48,436 bases of DNA from Streptomyces sp. MnatMP-M17 (GTDB lineage Bacteria; Actinomycetota; Actinomycetes; Streptomycetales; Streptomycetaceae): contig NZ_FMDK01000088.1 of the NCBI RefSeq assembly GCF_900091995.1, positions 1 through 48,436 on the forward strand, in the 5' to 3' direction. The notes beneath the pieces are model-generated. The model was given only the letters and a program-made list of their open reading frames with translations. It searched no databases and was not told the DNA's origin. Both the position numbers and the translations under genes were made by a program. Of this stretch, positions 16,784 through 25,273 are shown in pieces; the stretch's first letter is position 1, and every line of letters starts with the position of its first letter.

Positions 16784-18820
16784 TCAGTCGCCCTTGGTGT
16801 AGGTGAGGGACTCGCCGCCGGTCGACTCCCGGTGCAGGCTGCCGTCCGGCAGGATCGTCAGCTCCGTCGGCTTTCCCGGTGTGCAGGACGACATGGGCTC
16901 GCCCTCGGTCACCTCGGAAGGGCCGATACGGAGCGGGGCTTCCGGATCCGGATCGGGCGCCGAGGCGAGCGGCGCCTCGAAGACACAGTGGTAGCTGCCG
17001 CCGCCCTGGGCCGGGCCGTCCGCCGTCAGCGAGAGGACCGTTTCGCCGACCTCGCCCTGCCGGATGACGAGCCGGCGGGTGCTGAAGCCCGCGGCGGTGT
17101 CCAGCCCGCCGGTCCAGGTGCCGAGGTACTCCTCGGGCACCGCGCCCTCCGCCGTCCCGTCCGTGGGCGAGGCGGTGGTGGACGGGGACGGCCGCGGGGT
17201 GATGTCCGCCGGCGGCTTCGGGTCGGCGGAGCCGCTCACCCGTGTCTTTCCGTCGTCCTGCGCGCTGCCGCCGTTCATGAGCGCGTACACCGAGCCGCCC
17301 GCGGCGATCGCGACGATCAGCGCCACGGCGATCAAGGCGGCGGTACCGCGCGGATTGCGCCCGGGACGCTGCTGGGGCGGCGGCGGGGCGACACCGTACG
17401 GCGGAGTGGGACCGAAGGGCGTGACCTGTTGACCGTACGCGGGAGGCGCGCCGTAGGGCGCGGGCGGAGGCGGTCCGAAACCCGGCTGGGGATAGCCGTA
17501 GGGCTGTGGCTGTGGCTGTGGCTGTGGCTGTGGCTGAGGTTGTGGTGCGGGCTGTGGCTGTGGTTGTGGTGCGGGTTGTGGCTGTGGTGCCTGGACCGGG
17601 GCGGGCGCGGAAGGTACGGGCTGTACCAGAACCGGCAGAGGAGCGGTCTGCGGAGCCGCGACCGGCGTGGGCGTTGGCGCGGGCGGGGTTGGCGTCGGTG
17701 TCACCGGTGGCGCTGTCGCGCCATGGGCGGTCGGCGCGGGAAGGGACTTCTGCTGCTCGGCCGGAGCTTGTTCAGGTGCCTGTGCCGGCGCTGCTGTCAC
17801 CTGCGCGGGTGCCTTCGCCGGCGTCTGAGTCTGCGCCTCCGCCTTCGTTTCCGCGGCCGGTGCGGCGAGCTCGTCCTGTGCCGGTGTCCGTATCCGTCCC
17901 GTCGGGTTCTCGTACTCCAGCAGCCGTACGGCGTGCTGGCCCAGTCGCGCGAGCAGTCCGCCCGGCAGCCACGGTTCTCCGCCGGGACCCGCGCCCGCGT
18001 CCGCCGCCTCGCCCACCCGGGCCAGGATGTCCTTAGTGGTCGGCCGCGCGGCCGGTTCCTTCTGGAGGCAGGCGTGCACGAGCACCGCCAGGTCGTCCGA
18101 CAGCCCGGACAGGTCCGGTGCCTCCTGCGCGATCCGGTACATCAGCGCGTGCACTCCGCTGTCCGCCGCGCCGAACGGCAGCCGTCCGGTCGCCGCGTAC
18201 GCCAGCACCGAGCCCAGACAGAACACGTCGCACGCCGCCGTCACCCGGTCGCCGCGTACCTGTTCCGGCGCCATGAAGCCGGGAGAGCCCACCAGCGCGC
18301 CGGTCCGCGTCAGGCCCTCCTCGGTGACGGTCTCCAGCGCACGGGCTATGCCGAAGTCGATGACGCGCGGCCCGTCGATCGTCACCAGTACGTTGGACGG
18401 CTTGAGATCGCGGTGGATGAGTCCCGCCGCGTGGATGTCCTGGAGCGCGTGCGCGAGACCGGAGGCGAGTATCCGCACCGAACGTTCCGGAAGAGGACCG
18501 TGACCGCCGGACACGACGGCCTGAAGGCTCGGGCCCGCCATATAACCGGTGGCGAGCCATGGCACCGGCGCCTCCGTGTCGGCGTCGAGCACGGGCGCCG
18601 TCCACGCACCGCCGACGCGCCGCGCCGCCGCCACCTCCAGCCGGAACCGGCTGCGGAACTGCTCCTGTTCGGCCAGTTCACGCCGTACGAGTTTCACCGC
18701 GACCGTACGGCCACGGTCGGACCGCGCCAGATAGACCCGGCCCATACCGCCGGCACCCAGCCGTGCCAGCAGCCGGTAGGCGCCGATGTGCTGCGGGTCT
18801 TCTGCTACGAGCTTCTCCAT
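16784..18820 (-). CDS. Membrane receptor Ser/Thr protein kinase (PknB-like)
   Basis: The 678-residue kinase has an N-terminal catalytic domain: glycine loop GAGGMGRV, Lys43 in VAVKLV, HRDLKPSN (136-143), DFG (155-157) and SPGFMAPEQ. A long Ala/Pro/Gln linker with a (PQ)n tract precedes one membrane helix at about residues 492-516. The remainder is an extracytoplasmic domain of about 160 residues with EYLGTWTGGLDT and paired cysteines (YHCVF, SSCTPG). This is the topology of actinobacterial surface-sensing Hanks kinases, but there are no PASTA repeats, so the ligand is unknown. The start at 18820 gives MEKLVAEDPQHIGAYRLL, the normal kinase N-terminus. Confidence 0.93.
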   Translation of the reverse strand: MEKLVAEDPQHIGAYRLLARLGAGGMGRVYLARSDRGRTVAVKLVRRELAEQEQFRSRFRLEVAAARRVGGAWTAPVLDADTEAPVPWLATGYMAGPSLQAVVSGGHGPLPERSVRILASGLAHALQDIHAAGLIHRDLKPSNVLVTIDGPRVIDFGIARALETVTEEGLTRTGALVGSPGFMAPEQVRGDRVTAACDVFCLGSVLAYAATGRLPFGAADSGVHALMYRIAQEAPDLSGLSDDLAVLVHACLQKEPAARPTTKDILARVGEAADAGAGPGGEPWLPGGLLARLGQHAVRLLEYENPTGRIRTPAQDELAAPAAETKAEAQTQTPAKAPAQVTAAPAQAPEQAPAEQQKSLPAPTAHGATAPPVTPTPTPPAPTPTPVAAPQTAPLPVLVQPVPSAPAPVQAPQPQPAPQPQPQPAPQPQPQPQPQPQPQPYGYPQPGFGPPPPAPYGAPPAYGQQVTPFGPTPPYGVAPPPPQQRPGRNPRGTAALIAVALIVAIAAGGSVYALMNGGSAQDDGKTRVSGSADPKPPADITPRPSPSTTASPTDGTAEGAVPEEYLGTWTGGLDTAAGFSTRRLVIRQGEVGETVLSLTADGPAQGGGSYHCVFEAPLASAPDPDPEAPLRIGPSEVTEGEPMSSCTPGKPTELTILPDGSLHRESTGGESLTYTKGD
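17502..17590 (-). repeat. Hexanucleotide repeat encoding the (Pro-Gln)n linker
   Basis: GGCTGT units run almost uninterrupted on the plus strand across this stretch, with occasional GGTTGT and GTGCGG variants. On the coding strand they give alternating Pro-Gln with occasional Pro-Ala between the kinase and membrane segments. Confidence 0.85.
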
Positions 18821-18840
18821 GGCCGCGCGGCCCCTCCCGT

Positions 18841-19095
18841 ACGTGCGACGTTCGGTATCCGCCCTGGATCATCTCGCATGAGACGGGCGGACTCGTCGAG
18901 TATCCCGACTATCCCGAACGCCGCTTCACCGCGTAGGCCCGGGTCGTCACGGCGGCCGGGTGCGCCGATGCCGACCACGCCACCGCGACGCTGCTGCTGC
19001 GCGACGGTGCGATGGTCGGCGGCGATCTCGACGACTCCGAAGCCGTCCGCGGGCATCTGGAACGGGCCGTCCTCGCGGTCCTCGCCCGAGGCTGA
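18841..19095 (+). pseudogene. Possible decayed gene, frame interrupted by a stop
   Basis: One plus-strand frame reads SHETGGLVEYPDYPERRFTA up to a TAG at 18934-18936, then resumes in the same frame as DADHATATLLLRDGAM and continues through an acidic segment to TGA 19093-19095. The composition is typical of Streptomyces protein and unlike a random frame, but no start codon with a Shine-Dalgarno precedes either half. This stretch, with the repeat that follows, fills the 340-base gap after the kinase. It may be a remnant, or a gene with one nonsense change. No family is recognised. Confidence 0.35.
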
Positions 19096-19100
19096 GCTGC

Positions 19101-19170
19101 GACGTCACTCGGCCGACGCCATACGAGCGACGTCACTCGGTCGATGTCACTCCGTCGACGTCACTCCGGC
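19101..19170. repeat. 14-bp tandem repeat with GACGTCAC core
   Basis: Copies of GACGTCACTCGG / GATGTCACTCCG start at 19101, 19129, 19143 and 19157, with a degenerate copy at 19115, giving an exact 14-base period. The last copy overlaps the stop region of the HD-domain gene. Confidence 0.8.
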
Positions 19171-19799
19171 CAGGCCGAGTTCTCGATCACGTCCACGAAG
19201 TCCGTCCGTACGAATCCGGGCGAGAAGCGCGCCAGCACATCCGCGTTCACCGTGCCGAAGGTCGACTCGGGCCGGTGTGCGAAACCGTCCGTGAACGCCC
19301 GCAGGATCCGCCGCTTGAAGTCGGGCCGCGGATGTGCGGCGACGACCGCGTCCCTGACGCTCTGCGGGACGGTGTCGAGACCCATTCCCATGACGTCGAA
19401 CTCGACGCCCGCCGTCACCAGCGCCACCTCGGGCTCCATGTGCTCGGGGATCCCCGGTGTCGTGTGCAGGGCGATCGCGGTCCAGACGGTCCGCGCGCTC
19501 TCCGGCGGCAGCCCTTGGCCGAGCAGGAAGTCACGGGCCGCGTCGGCGCCGTCGAGCTCGAAGCGCTGCCGCGAGGAGCGGTAGCCCTCGGTGAGGCCGA
19601 GGTCATGGAACATCGCGCCGATGTAGAGCAGTTCGGGATCGTACGACAGGCCCTGCCGCCGCCCTTGGAGGGAGCCGAAGAGGAAGACCCGGCGGGAGTG
19701 GTCGTACAGCAGAGGGCTCTCGATGTCCCGTATCAGCTCGGTGGCTTCCTTGACGAGGCCGCTGTCGGGGATTTCGATGTCGGCGATGCGCTCGGTCAT
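19161..19799 (-). CDS. HD-domain protein
   Basis: The 212-residue soluble protein has the metal-binding HD arrangement: His34 in LLYDHSRRVFLFG, His65-Asp66 in LYIGAMFHDLGLT, and a later ALHTTPGIPEHMEPE segment with further histidines. The pattern resembles the cyanamide-hydratase-like HD subgroup, although the substrate cannot be fixed from sequence; a phosphohydrolase is the alternative. Start ATG at 19799 is preceded on its strand by GAAAGGAAT. It is divergent from the aminotransferase, with a 10-bp perfect hairpin in its leader. Confidence 0.85.
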   Translation of the reverse strand: MTERIADIEIPDSGLVKEATELIRDIESPLLYDHSRRVFLFGSLQGRRQGLSYDPELLYIGAMFHDLGLTEGYRSSRQRFELDGADAARDFLLGQGLPPESARTVWTAIALHTTPGIPEHMEPEVALVTAGVEFDVMGMGLDTVPQSVRDAVVAAHPRPDFKRRILRAFTDGFAHRPESTFGTVNADVLARFSPGFVRTDFVDVIENSAWPE

Positions 19800-20111
19800 G
19801 GCGGAATTCCTTTCGGGAGAGAAGACCACAGAGACCACAGAGACCACTGAGGGGCCCGGGGGGCGCCGGGCCCCTGATTCCACTGTGGCCCCGTACGCCC
19901 TGGCCCTGCCATTTCTCCATGGACGTACATCCGGCGCCCGGGGGCGGGCACCCGGGCGCCGGCGCTCGCGCGACGGCACCGGGCAGTCCGCTGTCCGGCG
20001 ATCCGCTTCCCAACGGCCCGGCAACCGCCCGACACCATGCCGACCCGGGCCGCTCAGTCCATACATCTTGGCCATACCGGCCCCGACCAGCCGTTCTCTA
20101 CCCTGGACCGC
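19800..20111. other. Divergent intergenic region, HD gene / aminotransferase
   Basis: No coding region was found in these 312 bases. It holds three tandem copies of an ACCACAGAG-like unit (19825-19849) and a perfect hairpin AGGGGCCCGG (19850-19859) / CCGGGCCCCT (19866-19875). TACCCT (20099-20104) lies 7 bases before the aminotransferase ATG and may be a -10 giving a leaderless message. Confidence 0.6.
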
Positions 20112-21467
20112 ATGATCCCTCATGCCGATCCGACGACGGGCGCCGCCGTGAAGGCCGCCGACCGTGCCCATGTGTTCCACTCCTGGTCCGCCCAGGGCCT
20201 GATCGATCCGCTCGCCGTCGCCGGCGCCGAAGGCTCGTACTTCTGGGACTACGGCGGCCACCGCTATCTCGACTTCACCAGCGGTCTCGTCTTCACCAAC
20301 ATCGGTTATCAGCATCCGGCCGTCGTCGCCGCGATCCAGGAGCAGGCCGGGCGCCTCGCCACCTTCGCGCCCGCCTTCGCCGTCGACGTTCGCTCCGAGG
20401 CCGCACGGCTGATCGCCGAGCGCACTCCCGGCGATCTCGACAAGATCTTCTTCACCAACGGAGGCGCCGAGGCCGTCGAGAACGCCATCCGGATGGCCCG
20501 GCTGCACACCGGCCGGCCCAAGGTGCTCTCCGCGTACCGCTCGTACCACGGCGCCACCTCCACCGCGATCAATCTCACCGGCGATCCGCGCCGCTGGCCG
20601 TCCGACAGCGGCTCGTCCGGTGTGGTCCACTTCCACTCGCCGTTCCTCTACCGCTCGCCCTTCTACGCCTCGACGGAGGCCGAGGAGTGCGCCCGCGCGC
20701 TGGAGCACCTCGAATCGACCATCGCCTTCGAGGGCCCGGCCACCATCGCCGCGATCATCCTGGAGACCATTCCGGGCACGGCCGGTGTCATGGTGCCGCC
20801 GCCCGGCTATCTCGCGGGCGTACGGGAGATCTGCGACCGGCACGGCATCGTCTTCGTGCTCGACGAGGTGATGGCGGGCTTCGGGCGTACGGGCGCGTGG
20901 TTCGCCGCCGATCATTTCGACGTCGTACCCGATCTGCTGACCTTCGCCAAGGGCGTCAACTCGGGCTATGTCCCGCTCGGCGGCGTCGCGATCTCCGCGG
21001 CCGTCGCGGAGACCTTCGCGGCCCGGCCCTATCCCGGCGGGCTCACCTACTCCGGCCATCCGCTGGCCTGCGCCGCTGCCGTCGCCACGATCCGGGTGAT
21101 GGAGGAGGAGAAGGTCGTGGAGCACGCGGCGCGTATCGGCGAGACGGTCCTCGGTCCTGGGCTGCGCGAGCTGGCGGCCCGGCATCCCTCGGTGGGCGAG
21201 GTGCGCGGTACGGGTGTGTTCTGGGCCCTCGACCTGGTCAGGGACCGGGAGACCCGCGAGCCGCTCGTGCCGTACAACGCGACGGGCGAGGCGAACGCGC
21301 CCATGGCCGCCTTCGCCGCGGCCTGCAAGGCGAACGGTCTGTGGCCCTTCGTGAACATGAACCGTACGCACGCGGTCCCGGCCTGCAACATCACCGAGGC
21401 CGAGGCGAAGGAAGGGCTGGCGATCCTGGACCTGGCGCTGACGGTCGCGGACGAGTACACGGCGTAG
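20112..21467 (+). CDS. Class III PLP-dependent aminotransferase
   Basis: The 451-residue enzyme is of the omega-aminotransferase (ornithine/GABA/taurine) type. It shows YFWDYGGHRYLDFTSGLVFTNIGYQHP at the N-terminus, the FTNGGAEAVENAIRMAR phosphate-cup helix, YRSYHGAT, VFVLDEVMAGFGRTG with the cofactor Asp, and the PLP lysine Lys280 in LTFAKGVNSGYVPLGGV. The amino donor cannot be told from sequence; beta-alanine, taurine and GABA are all possible. ATG 20112 with TACCCT just upstream suggests a leaderless transcript; a further in-frame ATG at 20037 gives a non-conserved tail. A GntR regulator follows 121 bases downstream and could control it. Confidence 0.9.
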   Translation: MIPHADPTTGAAVKAADRAHVFHSWSAQGLIDPLAVAGAEGSYFWDYGGHRYLDFTSGLVFTNIGYQHPAVVAAIQEQAGRLATFAPAFAVDVRSEAARLIAERTPGDLDKIFFTNGGAEAVENAIRMARLHTGRPKVLSAYRSYHGATSTAINLTGDPRRWPSDSGSSGVVHFHSPFLYRSPFYASTEAEECARALEHLESTIAFEGPATIAAIILETIPGTAGVMVPPPGYLAGVREICDRHGIVFVLDEVMAGFGRTGAWFAADHFDVVPDLLTFAKGVNSGYVPLGGVAISAAVAETFAARPYPGGLTYSGHPLACAAAVATIRVMEEEKVVEHAARIGETVLGPGLRELAARHPSVGEVRGTGVFWALDLVRDRETREPLVPYNATGEANAPMAAFAAACKANGLWPFVNMNRTHAVPACNITEAEAKEGLAILDLALTVADEYTA

Positions 21468-21588
21468 GCGACGGCTGCACGGCGTACGAGCACTTCGTAG
21501 GCCGGAGTCGGCCACACCACACCCGTCCCGTCCCGCCCTCCGGCACCCCCTGGCTTAAGGTGTCCGGAGCCGGACGAGGAGACGAACC

Positions 21589-22272
21589 ATGCCCGCCAGC
21601 GGAGCCGTGACCCGCAGTACCTTGCGGCAGCAGATCGCGGACGCGCTGCGTGACGAAGTGCTGGCAGGGCGTTTACTGCCGGGGCAGGAGTTCACCGTCA
21701 AGCAGATCGCCGAGCAGTACGGAGTCTCCGCGACGCCGGTCAGGGAAGCGCTGGTCGACCTCTCCGCGCAGGATCTGCTGGACTCCGACCAGCACCGCGG
21801 TTTCCGGGTCCACCGGTTCTCGATCGACGACTTCCGCGGCATGGTCGAGGCGCGCTCGCTGATCGTGGACGGTGTCTTCCGCAAGCTGGCGGGCGAGCAG
21901 CTGGCCGCCAAGGCGCAGGGCGCGGCGCTGGTGTCCGTACGGCGCCGGGCCGAGGAGGCCGCGCGCGCGGCCAGGAGCGGGGATCTGAATGTCCTCATCG
22001 GCTACGACCTGCGGTTCTGGCGCGAGCTGGGCGCGCTGGTCGCCAATCGATATGTCGCCGATTTCCTGCACCGGCTGCGGGTGCAGGCATGGGTGTTCTC
22101 GGTGCCCTTCCTCCGGGACGAGGCCGAGGGCGGGAAGTGGCTGTGGAGCGGGCATGAACAGCTCGTGGACGCGCTCACGCTCGGCGACGCGGCGGCGGTG
22201 CGCGCCGTGATCGCGGACTACGACGACCACGCGCTCAAGTGGGCCGACAGACTGGAGAGTTCGCGGCGGTGA
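21589..22272 (+). CDS. GntR-family regulator (FadR/FCD subgroup) with a TTA codon
   Basis: The 227-residue repressor type has an N-terminal winged helix (STLRQQIADALRDEVLAGRLLPGQ, then IAEQYGVSATPVREAL) and a helical FCD effector domain with conserved Asp and His positions (YDLRFWRELG, GHEQLVDAL). Leu29 is encoded by TTA (21673-21675), a codon so rare in Streptomyces that it normally marks genes dependent on the bldA leucyl-tRNA. GAGGAGA precedes ATG 21589, and TTAAGGT (21555-21561) resembles a -10. The stop overlaps the glycosyltransferase start as GTGA, so both are translated together. Likely targets are its own operon and perhaps the aminotransferase. Confidence 0.92.
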   Translation: MPASGAVTRSTLRQQIADALRDEVLAGRLLPGQEFTVKQIAEQYGVSATPVREALVDLSAQDLLDSDQHRGFRVHRFSIDDFRGMVEARSLIVDGVFRKLAGEQLAAKAQGAALVSVRRRAEEAARAARSGDLNVLIGYDLRFWRELGALVANRYVADFLHRLRVQAWVFSVPFLRDEAEGGKWLWSGHEQLVDALTLGDAAAVRAVIADYDDHALKWADRLESSRR

Positions 22273-25061
22273 GTGGGGACGGGGGACGCGCGGACGGTAC
22301 GGCCAGGGCACGCGCGGAGGGAGCGGACGCGCCGGAGCCGCCGGGTGCGGAGAGCACGGACGCCACTGAGCGCCAGGCGCGCGCCGGGAGCGTGGCGCTG
22401 AGCGTTGTCGTACCGGCGTACAACGAGGAGGCGCGGCTGCGCCCCACTCTCGACGCCATCCGCGCCCATCTCCGCGCCGATCCGGACCGCTGGGGCGAGT
22501 GGGAGCTGATCGTCGTCGACGACGGTTCGACGGACGGCACGGCCGCCATCGCCGCCGAGGCCGCGGCCCACGAGCCGCGTATCCAGCTGCTGAGGAGCGA
22601 CGGCAACCACGGCAAGGGCCATGCCCTGCGCCAGGGCGTACTGGCCTCGCACGGCCGGCGCGTCCTGGTCACCGACGCCGATCTCGCCACTCCCATCGAT
22701 GAACTGGACCGGCTCGACAAGCAGCTCACGGCGGACGGCGACGGCGCGGCGATCGGCTCGCGCGCCCATCCGGACGCGAGCATCGAGGTACGCCAGCTCG
22801 CGCTGCGCGAGTGGCTGGGCCGGCTCGGCAACCGGCTGATACGGCTGGTCGCGGTCGACGGCATCAGCGACACCCAGTGCGGTTTCAAGCTCTTCGACGG
22901 CGAGCGGGCGCGCGTCGCCTTCGCCGAGTCCCGGCTCGACGGCTGGAGCATCGACGTCGAGATTCTGCGCCACTTCCGGCGCTCGGGCTGGCCGGTGACG
23001 GAGGTGCCCGTGCGCTGGGCGCACCAGCCGGGCTCGAAGGTACGGCCGCTGGACTACGGCAAGGTCCTGCTGGAGCTGGCGCGGCTCAGGGCGGGCGAAC
23101 GGTCAGCAGGCAGGGCGGACGGCCAGAAGGGCCGAGGCCGTGGAGTCATCGGCGTCCGCGGGCCGCGCGGGCTCCGCCGTACCGATCTCGCCGTCGCCGG
23201 GCTGTTCCTTCTCGTCTCCCTCTTTCTCTACAAGGGCCTGTGGGCGGATCTCGACCACGCCTATCTCGCCGACGCGGGCTCGGACCAGAACCAGTGGGAG
23301 TGGTTCTTCCGCGTCACCGCCGACAATGTCGTCCATCTGCGCAACCCGCTGTTCACGACGCTCCAGAACTTTCCCGACGGTGTGAACCTGATGGCGAACA
23401 CGGTCATGCTCGGGCTCTCCGTCCCGCTCACACCCGTCACGCTCGTCTTCGGACCGACCGTCACCTGGGCGCTGGTCCTCACGCTCGGTCTGACGGCCAC
23501 AGCCATCTCCTGGTACCGGCTGTTCGCGCGCCGGCTCGTCCGGGACCGCCGGGCGGCGGCGCTCGGCGCGGCGCTCGCCGCGTTCGCGCCTCCGATGATG
23601 TCGCACGCCAACGCGCATCCCAACTTCCTTGTCCTCTTCATGATTCCGGTGATCATCGACCGGGCACTGCGGCTCTGCGTGGGCGTGACGGATGAGGACA
23701 TCGAGGATCCCGACGGCGAGGCCGAAGGGCGCCGAGTCCTGCGCGATGGCGTGCTGCTCGGCCTCTTCGTCACATACCAGATCTTCCTCGGCGAGGAACC
23801 GCTGCTGCTCGCCGTGATGGGCATGCTGCTCTTCGCGCTGGCGTACGCCGTCGTACGCCGCGATGTGGCGCGCGCCGCGCTACGGCCTCTGCTGCTGGGC
23901 CTCGGATACGCGTTGCAGGTCTGTCTGCCGCTGCTGGCGTTCCCGCTGTACTGGCAGTTCTTCGGCCCGCAGAGCTACCACAGCGTTCTGCACGGCGACA
24001 ACGCGGGCAACAGCCCGCTCGCCTTCCTGGAGTTCTCCGGGCGCGCGCTGCTGGGCGACGAGACGACCGCCGACGCGCTCGCGATGAACCGTACCGAGCA
24101 GAACGCCTTCTACGGCTGGCCGCTGATCGCCCTCGCCTTCGGGATCGTGGTGTGGCTGTGGCGGCTGGCCGTGGTCAGGGCGCTGGCGTTCACGGCGGTG
24201 GCGGCGGCGCTGCTCTCCATGGGGCCGAAGATCCGTATCCCGTTCACGGATGTCGTACTGACCGGCCCATGGCGGGCCCTCGCCCATCAGCCGCTCTTCG
24301 AGTCGGTGATCGAGTCGCGCGTGGCGATGATCTGCGCGCCGGCGCTGGGCGCGCTGGTGGCACTGGCGGCGGACCGGCTGGCGGCCCACCGGGCGGAGGC
24401 GGAAGCGAACGCGGATGCGGCGGATGCGGATACGCCGGACGCGGACGCGGACGCGTATACGGATACGGAATCCGCGGGCCCTGGACCGGGCGACCGGGCC
24501 CGGGCGCGATGGCGCAGACACCGGCTCGTCGGGCTCGCGGCGGTGGCCGCGGCGCTGATCCCGATCGTCCCGACGGCGCTGCCGGTACGGGACCGTCCGG
24601 ACGTCCCGCGGTTCATCGCCGACGGGATGTACCGCGCGTATGTCTCCGAGGGCGAGTCCGTCGTACCCGTACCGCTGCCCGATCCCGGCAGCGCGGAGGC
24701 GCTGCACTGGCAGTCCGCGACGGGCCTCGGATTCTCCGTGCCCGGCGGCTACTTCAACGGGCCGTGGGGCAAGGAACGTATGGGCATCTACGGCGCTCCC
24801 GCCCGCTACACCTCCAATCTGCTGCGCGATGTCCGCTACAGCGGCCAGGCGCCGGTCATCGGGGCCAACTGGCGGGCGCAGGCGCGCTTCGACCTCGCCT
24901 TCTGGCGGGCGGGCGTCGTGGTGCTCGCGCCTCAGGCCAATGACGCGGCGCTGTACGAGACGGTGGAGAAGCTGCTGGGACGGCCCGGGAAGCGGATCGG
25001 CGGAGTCTGGATCTGGGATCTGCCGCCCACCGGAGGAGCGGGAGCGGTCCGTACGGGATGA
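22269..25061 (+). CDS. Glycosyltransferase family 2 fused to a polytopic membrane (GT-C-like) domain
   Basis: The 930-residue protein begins with a family 2 glycosyltransferase like dolichyl/polyprenyl-phosphate sugar synthases: VVVPAYNEEARLRPTL, VDDGSTDGT, HGKGHALRQGV, TDADLATP, then SDTQCGFKLFDG. From about residue 300 a second domain of roughly ten membrane helices follows, with an acidic first loop (DAGSDQNQWEWF) as in GT-C transferases. It ends in an extracytoplasmic domain with GGYFNGPWGKER. The fusion suggests that a polyprenyl-phosphate sugar is made on the inner face and used on the outer face by one polypeptide. GTG 22269 overlaps the regulator stop. An Ala/Asp/Glu-rich repeat interrupts the region around residues 715-745. 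Confidence 0.88.
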   Translation: MSGDGGRADGTARARAEGADAPEPPGAESTDATERQARAGSVALSVVVPAYNEEARLRPTLDAIRAHLRADPDRWGEWELIVVDDGSTDGTAAIAAEAAAHEPRIQLLRSDGNHGKGHALRQGVLASHGRRVLVTDADLATPIDELDRLDKQLTADGDGAAIGSRAHPDASIEVRQLALREWLGRLGNRLIRLVAVDGISDTQCGFKLFDGERARVAFAESRLDGWSIDVEILRHFRRSGWPVTEVPVRWAHQPGSKVRPLDYGKVLLELARLRAGERSAGRADGQKGRGRGVIGVRGPRGLRRTDLAVAGLFLLVSLFLYKGLWADLDHAYLADAGSDQNQWEWFFRVTADNVVHLRNPLFTTLQNFPDGVNLMANTVMLGLSVPLTPVTLVFGPTVTWALVLTLGLTATAISWYRLFARRLVRDRRAAALGAALAAFAPPMMSHANAHPNFLVLFMIPVIIDRALRLCVGVTDEDIEDPDGEAEGRRVLRDGVLLGLFVTYQIFLGEEPLLLAVMGMLLFALAYAVVRRDVARAALRPLLLGLGYALQVCLPLLAFPLYWQFFGPQSYHSVLHGDNAGNSPLAFLEFSGRALLGDETTADALAMNRTEQNAFYGWPLIALAFGIVVWLWRLAVVRALAFTAVAAALLSMGPKIRIPFTDVVLTGPWRALAHQPLFESVIESRVAMICAPALGALVALAADRLAAHRAEAEANADAADADTPDADADAYTDTESAGPGPGDRARARWRRHRLVGLAAVAAALIPIVPTALPVRDRPDVPRFIADGMYRAYVSEGESVVPVPLPDPGSAEALHWQSATGLGFSVPGGYFNGPWGKERMGIYGAPARYTSNLLRDVRYSGQAPVIGANWRAQARFDLAFWRAGVVVLAPQANDAALYETVEKLLGRPGKRIGGVWIWDLPPTGGAGAVRTG

Positions 25062-25086
25062 TGGCCTGACGCGGTGTCATCGGTCT

Positions 25087-25150
25087 GTGTTCCGGACCGC
25101 GTTCCGGACCGTGCCGGACCGTTCCGGACCGTGTCGGACCGTACCGGCGG
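25087..25150. repeat. 10-12-bp tandem repeats after the glycosyltransferase fusion
   Basis: About six copies of a GTTCCGGACC-type unit follow one another. Each contains the self-complementary TCCGGA or its variant, so several small alternative hairpins can form. The array may end the glycosyltransferase transcript. Confidence 0.7.
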
Positions 25151-25273
25151 TCCTGCGCCGAGCGGGACGCGTAGGGGAGGGCCGACCGGGGCCCTTCGCT
25201 GAACGTGCCCGTCGCATTACGCTGTCCCGACCATCGCGCGTACGCGTACGACCCGTTGGAGAGCGAGCCTCCC

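Noticed and set aside
19919-21610. Long Arg-rich frame overlapping the aminotransferase on the same strand
   Set aside because: Shadow frame; composition is dominated by Arg, Gly and Ala and the other frame carries an intact PLP enzyme.
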